21,691 nt of DNA from Sphaeroforma arctica JP610 (GCF_001186125.1 NW_014040416.1:20048-41738), one strand, 5' to 3'. Shown: positions 8,886-17,727, numbered from the stretch's first letter. The notes: generated by a model from the letters alone, not told the origin. Made by a program: numbers and translations.

Positions 8886-9227
8886 CTTGAGATTTCTGTG
8901 ATAGTGTGTGGGTATTGCGGGTTATTAGTAAAGACTCTTGCTGTATTCTGTGCGAATGCGGGCTTCATCCCCCTTGTCTTTGGTAATAGTTGCTATCAAA
9001 TTAATAAGATTTGAATATAGTTTTACTTACTTTTGTAGTGCTATTGCTTCGCTGCACTTCCGTAGGAAGTGTCTACCGTTCTGCTTGGTACGGTAACTTG
9101 TTGCCTTGTTCCCTGTGATTATGAGGGTTTAAACGGTGTTTGTTAGCCAAGCTTATTTCGTCACGTGTGGACGTACTTGTGATTATTCCATCCTATGAGA
9201 AATTATTTCTCATGATGTTAATGCGAT
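8886..9227 (-). other. Leader region upstream of the B gag
   Basis: No gene is seen. By position this is the 5' untranslated leader of element B on the minus strand. No tRNA primer-binding site or 5' LTR could be recognised. Confidence 0.35.
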
Positions 9228-9418
9228 GTTCGGTCCTAGTGACGCCACTGGAAAAAGTTCGGTCCTAGTGATGTCACCCCTTGATGTTCGGTCCTGGTGA
9301 TGTCACCCTTGATTGTTCGGTCCTAGTGACGCCACTGGAAAAAGTTCGGTCCTAGTGATGTCACCCCTTGATGTTCGGTCCTGGTGATGTCACCCTTGAT
9401 TGTTCGGTCCTAGTGACT
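9228..9418. repeat. 29-bp tandem repeat with 87-bp higher-order unit
   Basis: Copies begin at 9228, 9257, 9286, 9315, 9344, 9373 and 9402, exactly 29 bp apart. Each starts GTTCGGTCCTRGTGAYG. Three monomer variants alternate (ending CACTGGAAAAA, CACCCCTTGAT and CACCCTTGATT), so 9228-9314 and 9315-9401 are two near-identical 87-bp units. Two of the three variants contain the palindrome GTGATGTCAC. There are no unique spacers, so this is a minisatellite, not a CRISPR array. It lies upstream of the minus-strand gag of B. Confidence 0.9.
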
Positions 9419-9629
9419 GTACCTAGTACTTTTGGTGCTGTACCCAACTGGTGTGTACGTGGTGTCACTTGGAACATTTGTCCCTATGGACTCGTACCGA
9501 ACTGTTGTGATTGTATTGTCACTTGAGATGTTTGGCTCTATATGTTGCCTCTCTCTCTAATATGTTTTCTGTATCTATATGTTATATATAAGAGTGTGTG
9601 GTTGTTGTTCCTGTTGGAATCTTTGTTTT
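9419..9629. other. Unassigned stretch with a minus-strand TATA-like word
   Basis: No gene is seen. The first part holds worn echoes of the 29-bp repeat (for example GGTGTCACTTGG at about 9461-9472). At 9581-9591 the minus strand reads TTATATATAAC, which could be a promoter for the minus-strand gag of B, though the distance to the gag start is about 700 bp. Confidence 0.25.
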
Positions 9630-9947
9630 CTATCTCGTTATGTATTGGGATCTCGATGCTCCATCGTAAACTATGCGTTTTTGTACAGTGTCATCGATTT
9701 CCTGTTCTTGTGTCCAGCTTGATGCACGTGTCGTGTGTTGTCTGATCATGGTTAGTATAGTCTGTATTATGTCCACACCCCTACCTTGTTGTCTTGTGAC
9801 TTGCTCCAAAGAATAATAGTAACGCTTCGCTTTGTCCTCTATACTCGATGTTGTGTCAAATTTTGGCTGATTTCGCGTTGCCTCCCACTTAGTCGATGAC
9901 CCTGTGTTTGTTTGAAGCATATATAGGATGGCTTGTTCCATTGACAC
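9630..9947 (-). pseudogene. Unassigned 105-codon frame, possibly retroelement-derived
   Basis: The frame starts MSMEQAILYMLQTNTGSSTK and continues with a hydrophilic, helix-prone, gag-like composition (KAKRYYYSLEQVTRQQGRG). No motif is recognised. It lies upstream of and on the same strand as the B gag, so it may be an earlier part of that element's gag region or a piece of another element. The plus-strand frame opposite (9542-9745) is very rich in Leu, Val, Cys and Ser and looks like a shadow. Confidence 0.35.
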
Positions 9948-10280
9948 TGCTCTCCCTTTTGTGACTTGTGTCTAGGTAGGATGATTGTCCTCAATTATTG
10001 TGTTCTATTTCTTTGTAATTTGAAATCTAATCGATTTCGGACTTTCTCCCATTTTACTTACTATCTCGTGTTGGGTAGGAATGTATATCGCTAATAGCCT
10101 TTGCATGTGTTCATGTCTTGTATATTTGTTTTATTCAATGATCTTGAACTTTTTCAATCACGTTTTTATACTGATTGCATGTGATTATTCTTTAGGAATT
10201 ATTTGTTCTTTTGAGCATCTAAATGTCATGTGTGTTCACCGGTTATGATGTTTGCCTTGTATTGTCTCAGTTGGGACATA

Positions 10281-10400
10281 TTTACTTGTTTTGGCCCGCT
10301 CTATATTTGATTCAGTATGCCATGGACTGTCTGCATGTAGTTTGCTTATTGTAGCCCGCGCTATACTTGATTCAGTTTACCATGGACTGTATGCATGTAT
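10281..10400. repeat. Two-copy 60-bp tandem duplication
   Basis: Positions 10281-10340 and 10341-10400 are copies of one 60-bp unit (shared words GCCCGC, CTATA, TTGATTCAGT, CCATGGACTGT and TGCATGTA) with scattered differences. On the minus strand 60 bp is 20 codons, so the unit reads as a 20-residue peptide repeat (HADSPWHTESNIERAKTSKY in the copy nearer 10281). Confidence 0.75.
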
Positions 10401-11221
10401 TGTGTTCGGTGAATCTACTGTGCTTTTTGTGGAATGTGGGGCGCCTAAAGTCTGTGCCACATCCACTACTGGGCCTTAAGTACGACCTTTATAGTAAACT
10501 ATCTGCTTTCGTTATTTCTGCTTGTAAGATCACTGTGGTATGTTCTCCTCATAATTGGCCTTGAATGTGATTTTAGCATCAAATTCGCCCTCGAATATCA
10601 GCCTTGATTACCTCAATCTTACTATGCCTAGTAGAAGATTGATTATCCTTCTATGAACGTATACTGGTACCTCTGTGTCCCTTGTGGCCCTTCTACTTAT
10701 TTGCTTGAATAATAAGAAATGTGACGATTTTTCTGGTCATCTCAAGAATATAGCTTGATCTCCCGCAGCTCAGTAGTGTCTGTTATTCATCTATCACTAT
10801 GTGTGTGTTCCTGTGTAGCCATTCTACTATATTGTTTCTTTGTTTTCAGCTGCAAAGTGATCTGTACAATCTTGAATGCTCGTTTTTAAGCTCTGCTCTT
10901 GACTAGGGTTGATTTCCTCGACTTGAGTCTTAATTGTAACTGTCCTAAGTGCTTTCTAGCTGTTTATAAATATGTTTGGCTAGTACACACTGCGTTGGTC
11001 TGGCTGATAGTAAAATCACTACTTTGATCTGGCTGTTTGTGATAGTAATGCTTGTGCTATGTTGACACTAGTCTGTCTCGTGTGTTTGGGCAGTGTTCTT
11101 GATTTCAGTACATTTTCTTGTCTGAAAATCCCGAACATTGATTAATTAATAACTGACACTTTTGCTTTTTCTACACACTGAGGCTACTAATTATTCACAC
11201 TTCGGCTCGTATTGTCGTGCC

Positions 11222-11248
11222 TCGTGGCCAGCTTACTTCTGGCCACGA
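11222..11248. repeat. Perfect 10-bp inverted repeat
   Basis: TCGTGGCCAG, a 7-base spacer CTTACTT, then CTGGCCACGA. The stem is GC-rich within AT-rich surroundings and could form a hairpin. No function can be assigned. Confidence 0.6.
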
Positions 11249-11541
11249 TATATTTACCTTAGTTGTCGCACTGTGGTTACGTTATTACTCAAGGAGTCTC
11301 TTTGTCTGGCTCCTCTCTGTTCTTCTGTCTTTAACAGCTCGTCTTAGCAACTCTTCGTACGTTGGCCTTCCTGAGTACCCTGGTTTCCTCGCTGCTTCCT
11401 CTTAGTTGTAATAAATAGAGTTATTATTACTTTTGGGTTTTCTTAAGACAGTCATGAATCTTTGTCACTATCTGCGATGATTTCACTAGTGTGTTATTAT
11501 TTTTGATGACTTATCTAAGTAAGGATATTGTGAAAAAAAAA

Positions 11542-11866
11542 TGTAGAGTATGGAGAGTAGCTTAAAGGTACACGATCAAGGATACAATAGACCTCTTCTC
11601 AAGTACGGTTATCGCAGCTAGGAAAAGTCACTAGTTTGAGAGAACCGAACTGAGTCTTTATTTGTGTTTGTACTAAACTCAGGATTTACTCGAGTGTTTC
11701 TCTCACACGCGGAGTCCCGGTATAGCTTACCGGTTCTACCGCTAATATTTCTCATGACTCTAATATCAGAAATATTCCAATCATAATTCCAAAACTCAAT
11801 GTTTGATTATTCTGGGTTTTGGGATTCTGGATTGGTTTTTTGATAATTTGGTCCCTAGGTGCTACA
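11542..11866 (-). mobile_element. Complete 325-bp LTR of the A/B/C family
   Basis: On the plus strand it begins TGTAGAGTATGGAGAGTAG and ends GGTCCCTAGGTGCTACA, with TGTAG/CTACA inverted ends typical of LTRs. The polypurine tract seen at 661-672 and 6305-6317 shows that the family's LTR is read in the TGTAGC...CTACA sense, which is the minus strand here. No target-site duplication is visible. It is next to a plus-strand pol piece (11915-12290), so it is either a solo LTR or a rearranged edge. Confidence 0.75.
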
Positions 11867-11914
11867 CGAGCAGAGGTCTATTGTATCCTTGGCTGTTGCT
11901 TTCCAGCTCCATAA

Positions 11915-12290
11915 CTCTACGCAGTGGTCAAGAACACTCAGACCTTGAAACGAACATGCCCGCACTGATATCTGCCATAGGCTGAAAACCACATCCACGA
12001 TTCTACATAGAAGCAGAACGCAGCTTCAAGAAATTCACCATCGATTTATTCACGGCAGCGTACAATATACATACAGCAAAGCTCTACACCAAAGAACAGA
12101 ATACACTACTCCTAACTAGGCGGATGAAATAAGGGCAAGGGCAAATCCTCTCTGAGAGCTAACCCCATAGGTCCTTGATAATGCCATAAAGGAAGCCACT
12201 AGCGTCACAATATTCGCACCCTACTACCCAAATGCAACGCGTTTCCCTAAGTTCTTGCCACTAATAGAACAAGACCCAATGATCCCGTGA
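11915..12290 (+). mobile_element. Fossil pol fragment C (methyltransferase-like module)
   Basis: The plus strand resembles 2790-2420 of A (read on its minus strand), for example RNA-level words CACTGATATCTGCCATA, CCACGATTCTACATAGAAG and GAAGCCACTAGCGTCACAAT. Its translation contains AERSFKKFTIDLFTAAYNIHT. Only this module is left. It is broken (several breaks) and old. Its orientation is opposite to the neighbouring LTR. Confidence 0.7.
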
Positions 12291-12490
12291 ATTTAGTATA
12301 TTTGTAATTATCCTTGTACTTGGGACATTCTAAAACTGGTAGGCCATGGATATTGCGTGTGATACCATAGCGTTTCTCGCGAGTTTTAGGAGAGTGAGAG
12401 GCACTGTGTGAGCTATCGTGACCTGGTCTTCAGATGTTTTACTTCGAGGTTGTCATATTTTGCGCAAAGCGTTTTACAATGAGATCATAA
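12291..12490. other. Unassigned stretch
   Basis: No gene, repeat or element part is recognised between the pol fragment and the next open frame. Confidence 0.3.
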
Positions 12491-12754
12491 GACGGCAATA
12501 TTTGTTTCGAAGGCGGCGACCTCATTCCCAAGGTCTTATTTGACCATATTGGCATAGTGAGTTTTGCCTTGTGCAGCGCTACGATGTGCAAGAATGGTGG
12601 CGGTTCATTCATTGATGTCGGTTTTGTGAATATTAAGGTCCGTCATATATTTAAATATAGATTTAAGATTACCAATGGCCAGTTCAAGATATATGTAGAT
12701 GGGACAGTTCGGTCACAATCGATGGCCAAAGACATGTGCTTCATCATGTCTTAA
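12491..12754 (+). CDS. Unrecognised open frame, possible exon
   Basis: The frame is open for 87 codons between stops at 12488 and 12752. The first ATG in frame lies inside it (about 12584). The sequence FIDVGFVNIKVRHIFKYRF followed by KITNGQFKIYVDGTVR alternates hydrophobic and charged residues in the manner of beta strands. The NGQFKIYVDGT turn resembles strands of beta-sandwich sugar-binding or lyase folds, but I cannot name a family. With no clear start it would have to be an exon or remnant. The interpretation is weak. Confidence 0.25.
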   Translation, partial: DGNICFEGGDLIPKVLFDHIGIVSFALCSATMCKNGGGSFIDVGFVNIKVRHIFKYRFKITNGQFKIYVDGTVRSQSMAKDMCFIMS

Positions 12755-13342
12755 AGATTTCTGTTGGCCAGGCAACATTTTATGTCAGTCATGATTACAT
12801 ACGTGTGTGTGATTTTTAGTAAATATATAGATGTGATAAAGTGAAGTTTTGTGTTTCCGTGCTGTGCGTTGTGGCAGTGTGTGTGTGCCCAACGATGTTG
12901 TGTTGTGCAGTAGGTGTGACACTTGTTAGTGTACGATAGTGATAAACGTCGAGGCCCACAACCTGTAAAGCATTTGCATTTATGTAACAAGTGACTCTGA
13001 TTGTCCCTCTTCTGATGATTATATATCCTTTCTATCACCTAGATCATATTGAGCATTCTAGGCGGGATTCCCTTCCATACATATTGGTATGTCATAGTGA
13101 TGTCATCGGAACATGACACTATTTCAGTCCGGAGCACCGAATTGACATTGTATTCTTGATATTCAATATCTGATGATTTATACAATGTCTTGACACGATG
13201 AGTTTATTTCCAGCGTCTTCTTGGTGTTCCATTGTTCTTCATGTTTGAAAATTTTGGTTAGAATATCGGACCTGATAAGTTGTTATACAATCAATTGTAA
13301 TAGCTTAGAAGAACTGTTTTATTGTTGTCCGTGCTCGGGGCT
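12755..13342 (-). pseudogene. Possible remnant of a minus-strand gene
   Basis: Two overlapping minus-strand stretches look protein-like. About 13285-13184 reads QLIRSDILTKIFKHEEQWNT. About 13199-13041 reads LYKSSDIEYQEYNVNSVLRT and ends KGIPPRMLNMI. They lie in different frames and could be exons or a decayed gene. The Cys/His-rich frame at 13038-12751 is probably chance in GT-rich DNA. No family is recognised. Confidence 0.25.
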
Positions 13343-13546
13343 TTATACTAAGCTACCTGAGATTACTTCTGCCATGACTGATTCATGAAGAGGGGAACAA
13401 ATCTTTCTGATTTGATAGAGTGTAAAGTGATAGACTCTAGCTAAAGTGCAGATGTATGTCTTTATTTCTGACCTCACCTTTGGTTCTTTACTTAAGATAT
13501 TTGTAATAATGTTGAACCGCTTGCGCTGGTCAGGGTAAAACCTCAT
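13343..13546 (-). CDS. 67-codon unrecognised frame overlapping the tandem repeat
   Basis: The frame reads MRFYPDQRKRFNIITNILSK and then KEPKVRSEIKTYICTLARV, ending in VISGSLV. About 40 codons of it lie inside the first 406-bp repeat unit; the second unit keeps the same frame for that part, and the third does not keep it fully. The DNA CCAAAG|GTGAGG inside it looks like a splice donor, so each unit may carry a copied exon. No family is recognised. It may equally be chance. Confidence 0.25.
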   Translation of the reverse strand: MRFYPDQRKRFNIITNILSKEPKVRSEIKTYICTLARVYHFTLYQIRKICSPLHESVMAEVISGSLV

Positions 13547-14649
13547 ATGGTCTAAATGAGAATTCTTCTGCAGAACAGTTTAACACTTCGATACTATTAC
13601 ATACATACTTCTACAACTTAATCTCACGCTGATCACATAGGGACGCAGCTTTTTATAGATTGGTGCGGTTAACAACCTTAGTCGACTTTTAGGAGTTGGT
13701 TGAGAAACATTAAACTCTCGAGAGTCGGTTAATTGATGTACTCGACTCTTGGGAGGGAATTTAGAAACTTGATTAGCTCTCGGGAGTAAGCCAACTTTGA
13801 TGACTTCTGTTATAAATCAGAGTTTTCTTACTGTGCTAGACTCTAGCTAAAGTACAGTTGTATGTCTTTATTTCTGACCTCACCTTTGGTTCTTTACTTA
13901 AGATATTTGTAATAATGTTGAACCGCTTGCGCTGGTCAGGGTAAAACCTCATATGGTCTATATGAGAACTCTTCTGCAGAACAGTTTAACACTTCGATAC
14001 TATTACATACATACTTCTACAACTTAATCTCACGCTGATCACATAGGGACGCAGCTTTTTATAGATTGGTGCGGTTAACAAACTTAGTCGACTCTTAGGA
14101 GTTGGTTGAGAAACATTAAACTCTCGAGAGTCGGTTAATTGATTTACTCGACTCTTGGGAGGGAATTTAGAAACTTGATTTGCTCTCGGGAGTAAGCCAA
14201 CTTTGATGACTTCTGTTATAAATCAGAGTTTTCTTACTGTGCTAGACTCTAGCTAAAGTACAGTTGTATGTCTTTATTTCTGACCTCACCTTTGGTTCTT
14301 TACTAAGATATTTGTACTAATGTTGAACCGCTTGCGCTGGTCAGGGTAAACCCTCATATGGTCTATATGAGAACCCTTCTACAGAACAGTTTAACACTTC
14401 GATACTATTACATACATACTTCTACAACTTAATCTCACGCTGATCACATAGGGACGCAGCTATTTTTAGATTCGCGCGGTTAACAAACTTAGTCAACTCT
14501 TAGGAGTTGGTTGAGAAACAATAATCTCTCGAGAGTCGTTTAATTGATTTACTCGACTCTTGGGAGGGAATTTAGAAGCTTGATTATCTCTCGGGAGTAA
14601 GCCAACTCTGATGATTTCTTTTACAAATCAGAGTTTTTCTTACTGTGCT
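13432..14649. repeat. Three tandem copies of a 406-bp unit
   Basis: Units begin with AGACTCTAGCTAAAG at 13432, 13838 and 14244, each exactly 406 bp apart. The last ends at about 14649. Units 1 and 2 are almost identical; unit 3 has more differences. Each unit holds a cluster of short dyads: CGACTCTTAGGAG, AAACTCTCGAGAGTCGG, CGACTCTTGGGAGGG and GCTCTCGGGAGTAAG. Near identity points to a recent duplication or gene conversion. It is not similar to the LTRs in the window. Confidence 0.9.
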
Positions 14650-14874
14650 GTAAAATCTGGTCTGAGACCTGTAGTCTCTAACTTCCCCTTGAATTTAAAT
14701 CAAGAGCTGAAGGCTGTAGTGTGAACTGTGGGGGTTGATTCTTTTAAACAAATCTGTTTCTCTCTCTCTCACACTCTCTCGTTGGTTGAAACTCGAAGGC
14801 TGAAGACGGAAGATTGAAACTCTGGAGTGTCAAATTGTTTGTACCTGTAGGTTTGGCGATCCTCTGTACAGTGA
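14650..14874. other. Spacer with a short TC-rich microsatellite
   Basis: No gene is seen. About 14757-14780 is a TC/CA-rich run (TTTCTCTCTCTCTCACACTC type). Confidence 0.4.
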
Positions 14875-15880
14875 CAGGCAGCACAATTTCGCAGAAAAAT
14901 AAAAAAGGCCGCAAGATGTTATGCCTCCTATTCACGAATGTGTTGTTCGTATTTTCTACTCTCCGACGCAATGGTACATATCCGCTCAACAACACATGGG
15001 GCTACACACCTTGAGACGAGAACCTTCATTATAGAATTTCCAGACAAGTCCTAAGTTGCCCGTCATCGACTAGGCATCATACCTGGATTAGGAAAGGTCC
15101 TCACACTGCACAAGCTACACAGAACATATTCTGAGTACAACTACTTCAACTTCATGGATATGGCATATACCTCCCACCAGAGGATTACCAATACTATACG
15201 ACAACGTATTCATTACGTCCAAGATGATAATTAATTATATAAGCTGGCACTAAGCACCAAATGTCCTGACAACACTCAGCATAATATCTTCGGACACATA
15301 CAGCATCGTCAACTTAAGCCAATACATGCTGAAATACAAAAATATAGATAATACACCTACACTTGTCCACAACAAAGCACAAATAATTGATCAATAAACC
15401 CAACTCTATTCCAGCGCACTTTTAGATCAGTCGACATATCTTAAGTGCCGTTGGGAATGATGTTCCTGCTATATACATTAATCACGATCATATGTGGAAC
15501 GATACTTTCTCTACCATCGGGTAATGTGAAAATACCAAATCGGGTAATGTGAAAATACCAGTCTCTATGGTTTCGGATGAGTCATCACTTTTATCTCATT
15601 AAATTGTCTACGGACACTATTCAAAGTCGTCTATTTTCTCACACTACGAAACTGAGCACAGTATTTTGTTATTCCGATATGGAAACGGCCAACGTCTGTC
15701 CAAGCGGGCAAATCTGCAACATGAAATACGTACAAGCAAACACAGGCTTTTTGTCTGCAACCTTAAACCCAAAGACGATACAATCAACCGTTTCTATACT
15801 GACACAGGCAAATATTCCATCGTAAAGTTTACTGTATAGATCTACACTTTTCAACGGCATCAACAAACACACAGCAACAT
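14875..15880 (+). pseudogene. Unassigned decayed protein-coding region
   Basis: The plus strand has consecutive protein-like stretches. 14875-15231 in one frame contains SDAMVHIRSTTHGATHLETR, HRLGIIPGLGKVLTLHKLHR and NFMDMAYTSHQRITNTIRQR. About 15255-15398 contains SDTYSIVNLSQYMLKYKNID. About 15577-15835 contains CPSGQICNMKYVQANTGF and then FYTDTGKYSIVKFTV in a neighbouring frame. The density of such stretches on one strand exceeds what chance usually gives. It is interrupted several times. I do not recognise the family; an old mobile or virus-like element protein and a host pseudogene are both possible. Confidence 0.4.
15516..15561. repeat. 23-bp tandem duplication
   Basis: ATCGGGTAATGTGAAAATAC occurs at 15516 and again at 15539, 23 bp apart, with no visible difference in the shared part. 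This is a recent slippage-type duplication. Confidence 0.8.
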
Positions 15881-16189
15881 GTCAAGATTACATATGTATC
15901 TACATGCTTCATCACCATTACACGGACTCGTCAAGCGTACAAATGTAAGTATTCACCATACAAGTAACCAGTCTGTCTGTAGGCCGAGACCTTACAGTAA
16001 GCCATAATCACCAAGGCTATTTAATACAGCAGTAGGATTTCAGACAACAAATCGTCATAGGGATAATCTTATTTATTTCAAAGGAGACTGTACAATGTAT
16101 GTACGTATGGTATGGCTATCATAGCTGTGAGTTGTAGTGGTTCGGGGAAGATTGATGGAAAGAAATGGTCAGTAAATTCCCGTTTAAAT
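15881..16189. other. Unassigned stretch
   Basis: No gene or repeat is recognised. Confidence 0.3.
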
Positions 16190-16676
16190 TGGGCCAAGTG
16201 AGTCGACGATGGAGGATATGCACTGGGTCAATTTAGGCCGGTGCTGACAAAGACCTGACACCATCGAGTGTGCGACGTATTTACGCATCGGGTCTGCACC
16301 GTGTAGTGCCGTGGAATGGGTTAGTGCTGAGTACGAAATACGAATAGGACCAGGTTATTCGTCATAATTCGGTTGGAAAGCAAGGTTGGAGGTGAACCGA
16401 TGCCGCACTAGACCACAGATGCACCTGATATGTGCTGGTTTGCCTGGATTAGAAGTATCATAGGCGAGACCAATAGGCGCGATGACTTTGTTTGGACCGA
16501 AAGTTAGAAGTAGTACTTCAATAGCGTGATAAGCCGGGGAATGGGGAACATAAGTTGATGTGTCAGAGACGAGTTTGCGTACGGGGGTTGCTCTACATGC
16601 TGGCGAAAGAATCCAAGGTGCTCGTGGAGGGTCCAGATACCGTGGAAGTCGCGACTCTCCTGTAATTGCTGGAGGG
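16190..16676 (-). pseudogene. Unassigned minus-strand open frame in GC-richer DNA
   Basis: One minus-strand frame is open for about 105 codons and then continues for nearly 60 more after a single stop. It contains VSDTSTYVPHSPAYHAIEVL, LTFGPNKVIAPIGLAYDTS, HIRCICGLVRHRFTSNL and, in the second part, RKYVAHSMVSGLCQHRP. The local base composition is richer in G and C than the AT-rich DNA on both sides. No family is recognised. Competing frames exist on both strands, so coding status is uncertain. Confidence 0.25.
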
Positions 16677-17239
16677 GATCAGGTAGTTTCGGATCTACCA
16701 CGATGCGTCAGATTAATTGTTGGATGTAGGAAAAGTGACTGGTGGTGAATTTGTGGCCACCGAGGCAGACAGAGCAGAGACAGCCGTCGGTGCAGCGGTA
16801 GTCTGTCCTGTAAAAATAGCGGGTTCCTAATAGTAGTTGCACAGATAACGTATATCATAAACGTATTATCGTATTGACGTTTATACTTATAATACTGGAA
16901 TACGGTTAACGTATTGGACAAGAACAAAAATTGAGATATTCAAGATTCTGAACATGTGATAGTACTCAGTCGAGTATGGGACTCTACTGTGGACAATTAG
17001 GTGGTTTTCCAAATATAGATTGGTTTTTCCACTGAAATTATAATTGTATATAATATAGGAATAATACAAATCTGACACCTGAAAATGACACTTTGGGAAT
17101 CTCTAATTAACGGGAGTACCATGAGAGAGGGTCTCAGGTATGAAATGGTTGTTGGTACACACCTATGGTATAAATCGATAATGATCTCAGAGCAAGATAA
17201 TCCACTGAGAAAAGGACAGGATCAGAGTTGTTAGAATTT
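16677..17239. other. AT-rich stretch without a recognised gene
   Basis: A short minus-strand Thr/Ala/Ser-rich reading (APTAVSALSASVATNSPPVT at about 16790-16720) could be the low-complexity front part of the frame that follows at 16676-16190. The rest is AT-rich with no element part that I can identify. Confidence 0.25.
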
Positions 17240-17660
17240 AGGACAACATGGTTTTGATTCCTCCTAGCCAGCCAACTAGATGCGCCCGTCTATGCCTTAA
17301 ATGGGATGGAGAGCTAGGTACCAAGTGATGGGGTTTAGGTGCAAATGTATACTGCTCCGACTTGGTGTTTTGATTTGATTTTTGATTTTTCTTAAGTTGG
17401 ACTTAGATATATTTTATTGTTTAGTTAGAGTAGATAATTGTTTCGAGGCGTGAAATGTAAAATATGCGTTCAATGAAATGATATCTAGTCTTAGTAACTA
17501 AAACATAAATAAATCTAGACCGAAGTAGCGAGTGATTAGAGCGGAGCATATAGACAATAGTTTCAGTCTAATTGCTCACTACCAAGGGTGCTCACTACCA
17601 AGGGCTGAAGCTAAACTTATTTTTAACATTTTCCATTTTAACGGTAACGTATTGTCTTAG
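17240..17660 (+). mobile_element. LTR-like promoter block, upstream copy
   Basis: This resembles 19270-19630 in order. It has GATTCCTCCTAGCCAGCCAA (against GATCCTCCGATCAGCCAACC), CATAAATAAAT, then a TATA-like word in GCATATAGACAATAGTTTCAG (against TATATATAGGCAATGTTTCAG at 19531), then a T-rich stretch with TTAACGGTAAC. It holds a 16-bp tandem duplication (TGCTCACTACCAAGGG at 17573 and 17589). By layout it could be the 5' LTR or leader of fossil element D. The boundaries are uncertain. Confidence 0.4.
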
Positions 17661-17727
17661 TAACGTAAACGTCTTGGTATCGTATAGTCAGCCTAGAGGA
17701 GATCGACTTTTACATATTTTTAAGTGA

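Larger units (their letters stand above)
9948..11541 (-). pseudogene. Weak, scattered minus-strand coding traces
   Basis: No continuous gene is present, but the minus strand gives several protein-like stretches. One at about 10955-10828 contains VEEINPSQEQSLKTSIQDCT. One at about 10475-10250 contains VVDVAQTLGAPHSTKSTVDS. One at about 11402-11285 contains ARKPGYSGRPTYEELLRRA. They are hydrophilic and could be the eroded, variable front part of a gag-type protein or an old host gene. None matches a domain I know. The frames on the plus strand here are T/C/V/L-rich shadows. Confidence 0.3.

Noticed and set aside
8689-8901. Proline/leucine-rich plus-strand frame
   Set aside because: It lies opposite the Gly/Ser/Pro-rich start of the minus-strand gag of B, and its composition is the mirror of that region.
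9228-9418. CRISPR-like array
   Set aside because: Repeats are directly adjacent with a 29-bp period and no unique spacers, and the setting is eukaryotic.
9542-9745. Plus-strand frame rich in Leu, Val and Cys (membrane-protein-like)
   Set aside because: T-rich DNA opposite an A-rich minus-strand coding trace gives false membrane-like frames.
493-11889. The 163-325-bp blocks with GGATACAATAGACCTC words in both orientations (for example 11578 and 11873) as a MITE or other DNA transposon with terminal inverted repeats
   Set aside because: The inner edge is preceded by a polypurine tract and by element-specific internal sequence in two copies, and the ends are TGTAG/CTACA. This fits LTRs better. 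The second GAGGTCTATTGTATCC at 11873 lies outside the LTR end.
12751-13038. Cys/His-rich minus-strand frame resembling a zinc finger
   Set aside because: It spans a GT/GC-rich low-complexity stretch and the Cys/His spacing fits no known finger. It is probably chance.
14814-15014. Plus-strand frame with a hydrophobic start resembling a signal peptide
   Set aside because: It has no ATG at its start, and the overlapping frame from 14875 is more protein-like and continues further.
16504-16701. Minus-strand frame with HEHLGFFRQHVEQ resembling the RT segment after YxDD
   Set aside because: No YxDD or other RT motif is near, and a longer open frame exists in another register on the same strand.
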